Source: Prinsepia uniflora
Taxonomy: Eukaryota > Streptophyta > Magnoliopsida > Rosales > Rosaceae
DNA length: 64,000 bases
Direction: 5' to 3'
Assembly: GCA_032719365.1 (NCBI GenBank)
Contig: CM064873.1
Coordinates: 40,711,742-40,775,741, forward strand
Position numbers and translations under genes: made by a program. The notes under the pieces were generated by a model that had not been told where the DNA came from, did not search any database, and worked only from the letters and a program-made list of their open reading frames with translations. Every line of letters begins with the position of its first letter. Positions within the stretch are counted from its first letter, which is position 1. Below are positions 56,538-64,000 of this stretch, piece after piece.

Positions 56538-57109
56538 CACACCCATACCACAACCCAGTGCAGACACCTCTCTATCCTCTAACAAACCACAACTTCGTGA
56601 AATAAAAGAATGAGTAGCTCCGGGATCTATTAAAGCACATACATCATGACTACGGATTGTAAGTGTACCTGTCACAACACCAGGTGCTGCCCGGGCCTCC
56701 TACTATGTAACTGTAAAAACTCGGGCCTGTGGTCCTTCTGCTCGCCCACGACCCCTCAGTCCACTGGTAGCTCCAGCACCTCCTCTAGTACTCGCTGTCC
56801 AAGAAACTGACGCGGTACTCTGCCCCTACTCCATTACACCCGGACCTGCACTACCACCATGTAACAAAGATGGACACTCTCCCTGGTAGTGGCCCCACTC
56901 TCCACAGAAGAAACAGATAACACTAGAAACATCTCGAGTAAATCCGCCACTCTGTCTTCCTATGGAAGCAACCGATGTCGCACTTGCCTGTGGAGCCGGC
57001 TGTGCTCTGGGTCCTCGGAATCAGAAAATCTGAAAACTGACAGGCCTACTAAAACGGTCACTGCCCACGGATGAAGCTCCGCTGTAACAGCCTCTTTTTG
57101 GAGCTCTCT
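56538..57109 (-). pseudogene. gag-pol: Element E gag C-terminus and protease start, fragment
   Basis: On minus this holds the gag tail, a zinc knuckle C-x2-C-x4-H-x4-C (CFFCGEWGHYQGEC, about 56876-56920), a Gly/Arg-rich linker, and the start of the protease with DPGATHSF (near 56608-56630). It ends at the D insertion, beyond which the frame continues at 19229. In-frame stops are visible, for example in the linker near 56701-56709 and before the knuckle. The segment from 56880 is duplicated at 57636-57865. E is old and dead. Confidence 0.85.
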
Positions 57110-57635
57110 TGTCATGACCCGGCCCATCTAACACAATATTGTCCGCTTTGGGCTCAGCCCTCACGGTTTTGTTTTCGGGAGCTCATGGTGCAACTTCCCA
57201 GGGGGTCACCCATCATGGGATTGCACCAGCCTCAACTCGCTTAACTTTGGGGTTCCAATCCCCCCCAAAGCCACTGAGCTCCCAAAAGGCCTTGTGTTAG
57301 ATAGATACGTGTCCACACATATAAGGTACTTCACCTTTCCCTCCCCGAGCGATGTGGGATCGTTCACCGATCTTACCTATTCAAGCTCACGGGTCTTGCT
57401 CACCGTTCTTACTTCTCAAGCTCACGGGTCTTGCTCACCGTTCTTGCTTCCAAGACCGGGTCTTACAATCCACCCCCCTTGGGGCCCAGCGTCCTCGCTG
57501 GCACACTTCCGGTCAGGGTCTGGCTCTGATACCATTCTGTCACGACCCGGCCCATCTAACACAATATTGTCCGCTTTGGGCCCAGCCCTCACGGTTTTGT
57601 TTTCGGGAGCTCATGGTGCAACTTCCCAGGGGGTC
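57110..57635 (-). mobile_element. Cassandra-like TRIM, first copy: LTR, 70-bp body, truncated LTR
   Basis: The LTR (57110-57467, 358 bp) runs on minus from TGTAAGACCCGGTC to CCGGGTCATGACA. The internal region is only 70 bp (57468-57537), with primer site TGGTATCAGAGCCA (initiator-Met, near 57521-57534) and a polypurine tract beside the LTR. A second LTR begins at 57538 and is cut at 57635 by the tandem duplication. A 5S rRNA-like domain (about 57188-57275) is recognisable by AGTTAAGCG and GATGGGTGACC words. ACATCGCTCGGGGA and GGCCTTTTGGGAGCTCA are typical Cassandra LTR words (from memory). Confidence 0.92.
57188..57275 (-). other. 5S rRNA-derived domain in Cassandra LTR
   Basis: On minus, the order AAAGTTAAGCGAG then GATGGGTGACC then TGGGAAGT follows the 5S rRNA gene's internal control region, including A-box-like and C-box-like sequences used by TFIIIA and Pol III. 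It is not a real 5S gene: flanks and other parts differ and it is LTR-borne. Other copies are at about 57944-58031 and 58372-58460. Confidence 0.88.
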
Positions 57636-57865
57636 TCCCTGGTAGTGGCCCCACTCTCCACAGAAGAAACAGATAACACTAGAAACATCTCGAGTAAATC
57701 CGCCACTCTGTCTTCCTGTGGAAGCAACCGATGTCGCACTTGCCTGTGGAGCCGGCTGTGCTCTGGGTCCTCGGAATCAGAAACTCTGAAAACTGACAGG
57801 CCTACTAAAACGGTCACTGCCCGCGGATGAAGCTCCGCTGTAACAGCCTCTTTTTGGAGCTCTCT
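57636..57865 (-). pseudogene. Duplicate of E gag segment (copy of 56880-57109)
   Basis: 230 bp match 56880-57109 with a few substitutions. It starts inside the zinc knuckle and ends at the same Cassandra junction (TCTCT then TGTCACGACC). It is the host half of a 756-bp tandem duplication. Confidence 0.92.
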
Positions 57866-58651
57866 TGTCACGACCCGGCCCATCTAACACAATATTGTCC
57901 GCTTTGGGCTCAGCCCTCACGGTTTTGTTTTCGGGAGCTCATGGTGCAACTTCCCAGGGGGTCACCCATCATGGGATTGCACCAGCCTCAACTCGCTTAA
58001 CTTTGGAGTTCCAATCCCCCCCAAAGCCACTGAGCTCCCAAAAGGCCTTGTGTTAGATAGATACATGTCCACACATATAAGGTACTTCACCTTTCCCTCC
58101 CCGAGCGATGTGGGATCGTTCACCGATCTTACCTATTCAAGCTCACGGTTCTTGCTCATCGTTCTTGCTTCTCAAGCTCACGGGTCTTGCTCACCGTTCT
58201 TGCTTCCAAGACCGGGTCTTACAATCCACCCCCATTGGGGCCCAGTGTCCTCGCTGGCACACTTCCGGTCAGGGTCCGGCTCTGATACCATTCTGTCACG
58301 ACCCGGCCCATCTAACACAATATTGTCCACTTTGGGCCCAGCCCTCACGATTTTGTTTTCGGGAGCTCATGGTGCAACTTCCCAGGGGGTCACCCATCAT
58401 GGGATTGCACCAGCCTCAACTCGCTTAACTTTGGGGTTCCAATCCCCCCCAAAGCCACTGAGCTCCCAAAAGGCCTTGTGTTAGATAGATACATGTCCAC
58501 ACATATAAGGTACTTCACCTTTCCCTTCCCGAGCGATGTGGGATCGTTCACCGATCTTACCTTTTCAAGCTCACGGGTCTTGCTCACCGTTCTTGCTTCT
58601 CAAGCTCACGGGTCTTGCTCACCGTTCTTGCTTCCAAGACCGGGTCTTACA
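57866..58651 (-). mobile_element. Cassandra-like TRIM, second, complete copy (LTR-body-LTR)
   Basis: LTRs at 57866-58223 and 58294-58651 (358 bp each) flank a 70-bp body (58224-58293) with the initiator-Met primer site and polypurine tract. The flanks are TCTCT (57861-57865) and TCTTT (58652-58656), a 4/5 match to a 5-bp target duplication. It is inserted in E's gag; E resumes at 58652. Open frames across this region (for example 58050-58484) are antisense to the TRIM and not genes. Confidence 0.93.
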
Positions 58652-59299
58652 TCTTTGACTTGACGCTCCAGGAAATGAACGCTCTCGACGTTGCCCACCA
58701 CTTGAGAACTGTGGACGTGTCGGTAAACTAGCCTCCACTCGTACTGCAGTATCAGATAACCCTCTGAGGGTTGTAAAAGCTCTAGCTGTCACAATGGCAC
58801 GTATTTCACCTTGTAGGTCAAGCTCAAGCCTACGACATTTCTCAGCTTCAGTAGACACAAAGGTAGGAGCAAAACGGGCCAGCATCTGAAACTTCTGCTC
58901 GTACTCTGTTACAGACATGCTCCCATGTCGAAGCTGCAGAAATTCTGTCTCCTTAGCATCACAGAATGAACAGGGATAGTATTGATCAAGGAACCGCTCA
59001 AGAAAGGTCTCCCAAGTCACGGCGTGAGCATCCTAATCTGATAACTCCAGAGTATACCACCACTCGTAAACGGCCCCATCCAGCAAAAAGGTGGCCAACA
59101 CAACGCGCTACTCAGGAGGACAGTGCATCACAGCAAAAATTCGCTCAAACCGAGAAATCCATCGGTGAGCTTCCTCAGGATCTGCCCCACCGCTAAAGAC
59201 CGTAGCCCCAAGGCGCTGGGCTCACTCGATCGTGGCACTCTCGGTATCACTAACAACGCCTTCTGCAGGTCGTGGAGGGGGTTCACATCGCGGAGGCAT
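58652..59299 (-). pseudogene. gag: Element E gag N-terminal half, with stops
   Basis: It starts at ATG 59299 (peptide MPPRCEPPPRP, like A and B) and encodes the gag domain (HRWISRFERIF, LATFLLDG, FLERFLDQYYP, YEQKFQMLARF) up to ERSFPGASSQR at the Cassandra boundary. At least three in-frame stops are visible between the start and about 59030, so only the stretch from 59020 is open. The acceptor-like GCCTCTTTCAG ends 13 nt before the ATG, as in B. Confidence 0.88.
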
Positions 59300-59381
59300 G
59301 GCAGATTGTTCTCTGAAAGAGGCATACGTTAGTACAACAACCTAGGGACATCCAAGTGCCAGATATAAACGGTAAACCTAT

Positions 59382-59394
59382 GCTCTGATACCAA
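59382..59394 (-). other. Primer binding site, tRNA-iMet (element E)
   Basis: On minus it reads TTGGTATCAGAGC, next to the LTR end at 59396. The 59300-59381 stretch between it and gag is untranslated leader. Confidence 0.92.
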
Positions 59395-59395
59395 T

Positions 59396-62129
59396 TGACA
59401 GGACCCGCCCTGATTATCACCTCGATATATGGGGAGAATCCTGCTCCCGTCTGACAATTGCACACAAACAACCAAAATAACCACACAATAATACATTACA
59501 AGTACTGTCAGACCAGGGAGAAAGTACGAAACAACCAACGGTACAACCAATCAACAATATCACGGAGCATAGTTAAAAAACAACATAAGGATAAAACCCT
59601 ACTCTGTGAACTAACTACACCGCAATGGGAAAACTTTATGCCTCTGCCTCTGCCTCGGTGTTAGCCCCCAAAACTTTTACCACGACCTGGAGGGTATTAA
59701 AACAGAAAAGTGTGAGTGGACTAAAACAAACGATTATGGAAAACAGTTTAATGAAATTAGGGTTCACCCTCCAATTTCAAAACACGCATGCATAACTAAG
59801 TATCAGAAAATCACTTATATAAACCATATGGAAACCGTTACAGTAGATAACTATAAACCATGTAAAACCGAATGTAACATCAACAAATCAAGCTGCTGGA
59901 TCCATCTGAGTCTTTAAACTCATATATCAGGCCTTCCCGGGATATCAACGAGTCTATAAACTCAAAACACAATCAAGGCCTTGGGGGGCATCACAGTAAC
60001 CGAGATTTTTAACTCCCGAGTTTTTGAACTTAATCTAGGTCTTTAAACCCAATCCGGGTCCGCCTCCGTCATAAATTAACTGGGTCTTTAAACCTAAAAC
60101 CAAATCCAGCAATCGTACCAGGTATTTAAACCCAAAATCACGTGTAAATCATAACAAATCCAGGATCCATCGTGATCTAAATTCCAAAACCAATTCGAAA
60201 TCACATTTTATCAAAAAGCACTTATGTCCGAATTTCACGATCAAGTCTCAAATCTCACTCACAAATCATAATCAAATCATCATTAAATGTAATATGCACA
60301 AATCTTATAAAATCACTCATCAAACCATCATCAAAGTATCAGAGAAACCATAGTCTCGAAATACGTAAAATGCGATAAATTACATCGAAAAAAGTGCATT
60401 CACGTAAGGCAGAAATATCATAAATATAATCATAAAATCATATATAGAAACATAAATCAAGGGAGTAAAAACAGTTATGCATGCTCGGTTAGAAATCAAA
60501 AATCCACTCACGAATTCGAACGCATTAATCGCGTCCCGTACGCTCCTCGGTTGCCTCGGGAATGTTCTGGCCTGTCAAAGATCACAATTTGCGTCACAAA
60601 CACTTCCATTAAGCTTATATTAATTTCCCTAATTTTTCGGGATTTTTCGACGTAATTAAATTAAAATCCTAAACCTTCGAACTCTCCAAACTATCCCGAA
60701 CGACGTCCGATCGACTCGAAATTTAACTCGAAATGGCCGTTACACTAAAAGGATAAAATCACATGTTGACCGTGACCAGAGATATGGCCTCACGTGCCCT
60801 CACGCGCCGTTCAAAGTGGCTGCGCGTGAAAGCCACGCGCCCTGCACAGTAAGCTACAGTGGCGTCTTCCTTACCCGTTTCCCTGTTAAACGTGTCACAA
60901 ACCCGCGACACAACCCGGTTCAATCTCCTTCAAATCCAGCTTAATTCCTATAGTTTTTCCACCTAAATCGTTCCACTAAGTGTTAATTTAGGTTCTCCAT
61001 TACTAATTACCTACATCAAGCCCTAAATTGATCATTTCACTCATGATCAAACAAATGGGTCAACTTTCGAAACTCACTCAAATCAATTTGGTTTTCTAAT
61101 TAATTAATACAGAAGCTTCATAAGACCTAAACAAACATTAAACCGTAACCAATTTCACAAATCCTTACCTATAGGTAGTCGTCCTCAACCTCGAAATTTT
61201 CCACAAACTGGAACTTCAGTTCTAGGCCAAACCGTGATCAACTTCCTTCGATTTTTGTATGGTTGAAGTCGAAATGAACCCAGAAGACTGTTTCTAACCT
61301 CTGTTTAGCTCCTCTCGACTCACAAATTAATTTTCGAAATTTCGCTCCATTTTCTAGTTTTCCCCGATTCTGTTTTCGCTCAAGTTCTCAGTTCTTTCCT
61401 CTCCAAAATGATCCTCTCAACTCACTCTAACTCTCTATAATCAAACCGTCCAACCCAACAGCTCGTGGGAATCTCTCAGTCTCACTGTGGCTGTGTTTCC
61501 CGCAACCAGCCCAAACTCAAAAACAATGGTGCCCGTGCTTTGTCTCTGTTGCAATCCCACCTACTTGTGTTTCCCCTCAGTTCAGTGTTAAACAATTCCC
61601 CCCAATGTCACTAACATTATTAAACAATTCACCGAGAGATTATACAATTCACACAGCAAACCACCATGGCTGTTTCAAACTGCAGCCTTGAAATTACCAT
61701 TTTGCCCTTCCTTCACAAATTTACCAAAATGCCCTTCCTCGTTCTAGAACCGTTACTCATCTGTCCGAGGTCCATTTTCAGCGTGCCGCCTGTCTACAGA
61801 CTCAGGGCATTGAGACCTATCTAACGGTCCTCAAATTACGTGAAAAATAGTGGTCGAACAGAAAGTCAACAATTTCCTCCTTTTCGACCTAATTACGAAA
61901 ATGCCCTTAAACTTCCGAATGTCACAACTTCTTCCCTAATCGTCGGAATCGGATGTGCCACCTGTCTATGGACTCATGACGTCCCAAACTACGTCACAAT
62001 CATCGGCCAACATTCGTTCGACCTGCCAAGTAAAAAGTCAACATTTGACCATACTATTCATAGGGGTAAAAACGTCATTTCATTTATCGTTTTTCAATTT
62101 TACATCCTTTGAGTTTCCGGGGCGTTACG
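59396..62129 (-). mobile_element. Element E, 5' LTR
   Basis: About 2.73 kb; on minus it starts near 62129 with GTAACGCCCCGG (the initial T is apparently lost) and ends GGTCCTGTCA. Sense-order signals: donor GGTAAGG (61168), GC hairpin (60822-60840), acceptor GACAG (60572), a 60-nt exon, donor GTGAGTGGAT (60502-60511), hairpin array (59908-60130), GTCCACTCAC (59712-59721) and acceptor CCCTCCAG (59687). No coding frame is supported. Confidence 0.88.
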
Positions 62130-63961
62130 TTAATGACCCGCAGATCATTGACCCTCCATGGGGGTATCATCCATAACTACACTTCTGATCGTGAGCTACC
62201 CCTCGGGTCAACCCCTCTCAGGCAGTGCTCGTGACTACTCCGGGATACTACAGGACGTCCAGCGGAGACAACCAACCACTCCAGGATACTACGGGATGTC
62301 TAGAGGGCAACCACTCGTGAGGATGGTATTTGGAAAACCATTTTACAAATCATCTCAAATCGTTCAAAGGGCTATGCCCGGGATTTCCATAAAACCATCG
62401 TAAATCCACAAATCCGATTTCTCAAATTCAAGGGACTTAGCCTGAAATTCCATTTCTTAAACCAACTAGGCCTCAAGCCCAATATCATAACCAACTGGGC
62501 CTCGAGCCCGATAGTATAAATCAAATGGGTCTCTGGCCCGATGCCTCATTAAATCAAATTGACCTTAAGTCCGCTAGTTTCCAAATCAAATGGGTCTCAT
62601 GCCCGATTCCATATTTCCAAATTCAAAACCATTCCGTTAAACCATCATAGAAATACCAGCACGTATAAGCACAGTGTAAAATCGTAAATCTCAAAATATG
62701 TGCAAATACGTAAAACCAAGCATCACAATCATATCATAGAAATCACATATGTAAAACAAATAAAATAGTTATGCATGCATCACCGTTTAGAAAGCAAGGT
62801 CCACTCACAGATCGTCCTAAGCCGCCACCTCGATATGCGTGCCATAAGCCTCCTCGGGCTAAATCACCATCTCTAGAGTTCCCGGACCTGTCCAAATCAT
62901 ACTTGAGGGTTACTAACTACTTCAAATAGGCTAACATTGAATTACCCAATTTTTCGGGATTTTTAAACGTATTTAAAATTGATCCTAAAGCTTCGGACAC
63001 CCCAATCTACCTTGAAACGGTATTCGATTGACTCCAAACTTGTACCAAAATGTTCTTTACATCGAAAGGATGAAAACACGCGTTAACCATTATCAAAAAA
63101 GCAGCCTCACTCTCCGGAACAGTGTCATCATCAACCTCGCGTCAAACCCGGTTCGCTGGTTTTTTGGTCTAACCGAACCAGCCAACCATCAAGGCTGGTT
63201 CTCAGCCATTTCTCAACCGCTTTCAATGGGAATTCTTCCTATCTCTTCGTCTCATCATTTCCTATCGATCTATGTCTTCAAAAATGTGAAACCAGGCCTA
63301 GAAATTACCAGTGTTTGCCTGAATAGTAAGCTTGATCTTCAAGCTTGAATCCCAGCCAACTCCCGTCGTCTCCGCCTTCTAAACCAATCCCAAAAGGTTT
63401 GCATGGGTCCTAGGAAACCTTCCTAATCCATCAAATAGCCCCACAACCCCTAAATCCAACCTCGAATTTTCAAAATAAAGACTCACCGTGTCGGGTCTCC
63501 AGCCACCGTGCACGACAGCCCACGTCATTGCCACCGTTCAGCTCGTCTCGACCTCCTCTCTCACTTTTCTGTTCACACCAACAACATAGGGTGAAGGTTT
63601 GTGCGGGTTGGGGTGGATTGTGGTGTTGTGTACGTGTTTCTGTTTAGGAAAAACAAAGATGATGAATGAAACAGAGGGAAATGGGTATGCGTGTATGTGG
63701 GATGGGAATCAATGGATCCATTGGGTCTAACCAAAATATCTAGGCCCATATGAGGAAAAATGTCAACGCGCCTCGTAAAACATGCAATAGTTCCTCATGC
63801 ATTGGATCTGCCGGGTTAAAAGTCAACTTTTTACCCTCGTCTAGGGGTAAAATCGTAATTTCACCCTGAACGTCCAATAATTCTCGTCTAATCCCCGATT
63901 AGCCTCACTAATCCTCAAATTATTCTTAATTAATCCTGTAAATTTGGGACGGGTCGTTACA
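62130..63961 (-). mobile_element. Element H, LTR fragment
   Basis: On minus it starts intact at 63961 (TGTAACGACCCGTCCC) and is cut at 62130 by E's LTR. It is closest to F's LTR in layout. Signals: donor GGTGAGTC (63486), acceptor GGACAG (62888), a 79-nt exon, donor GTGAGTGGAC (62799-62808), TGCATGCA (about 62771-62778) and GGGCctcgaGCCC-type hairpins (about 62465-62610). No GC hairpin is seen. The rest of H presumably lies beyond E's other end, outside the window. Confidence 0.8.
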
Positions 63962-64000
63962 CAGACGAACTTAGAGGAACGATTTGGAAGGAGTTTGGTG
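63962..64000. other. Unassigned flank of element H
   Basis: 39 bp beyond H's LTR terminus, starting CAGAC. It is too short to assign and could be older host sequence or another repeat. Confidence 0.3.

Noticed and set aside
57294..57830. 178-codon frame across the Cassandra array
   Set aside because: Antisense to the TRIM LTR and 5S-like domain; present only because of the tandem copies.
57188..58460. Functional 5S rRNA genes
   Set aside because: Similarity covers only part of the gene with many mismatches, and each copy sits within a Cassandra LTR with primer site and polypurine tract.

Overview
This window is plant nuclear repeat DNA, most likely from a pericentromeric or other heterochromatic region of a flowering plant. 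It holds Ty3/gypsy chromovirus polyproteins with C-terminal chromodomain-like tails, initiator-Met and tRNA-Asp primer binding sites, and a Cassandra-type TRIM that carries a 5S rRNA-like domain. I see no host gene, tRNA gene or CRISPR array. The species cannot be named from the sequence. Elements are called A to H here.

Layout on the + strand. 1-9356: element A (+), a gypsy element with gag-pol and two LTRs, the left one cut by the window edge. 9351-17471: element F (-), non-coding inside, with its 3' LTR truncated where it meets A. 17472-19229 and 56538-62129: the two parts of element E (-), a decayed gypsy element. E is split by element D (+, 19230-56537, target duplication CACAC). D's right LTR is split by element G (+, 26054-55378), which has a three-LTR, two-body structure. 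G's first LTR is split by element C (+, 26249-44613, target duplication GGATG), an Athila-like large non-coding derivative primed by tRNA-Asp. C's right LTR is split by element B (-, 32991-43361, target duplication ATTTT), a young gypsy element with a nearly intact gag-pol. E's gag also carries a Cassandra insertion that was later tandemly duplicated (56880-58651). E abuts a partial LTR of another family, H (62130-63961). The nest is therefore H > E > D > G > C > B, with three layers proved by exact target duplications.

Only A and B have long pol frames (1198 and 1427 codons). A is broken in gag by two stops and a frameshift. B has one stop codon early in gag. D, G and F keep LTRs, primer site and polypurine tract but have lost gag-pol. 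They share end signals with A, B and E and could have been moved in trans by such relatives.

The most interesting signal is inside the long (2.6-3.0 kb) LTRs. Seven families (A, B, D, E, F, G, H) share one order of signals although most of their LTR sequence differs: a GTAAG/GTGAG donor, a GC-rich hairpin, an ACAG|G acceptor, a short exon of 34-79 nt, a GTGAGTGGAC donor, a GCATGC box, an array of small hairpins, a second GCATGC box, GTCCACTCAC, and then CCCTCCAG or a close variant. This reads as a two-intron leader embedded in the LTR. The second donor is complementary to the sequence holding the likely branch site, and element A carries a matched compensatory change. Whether it is spliced is not known from the sequence.
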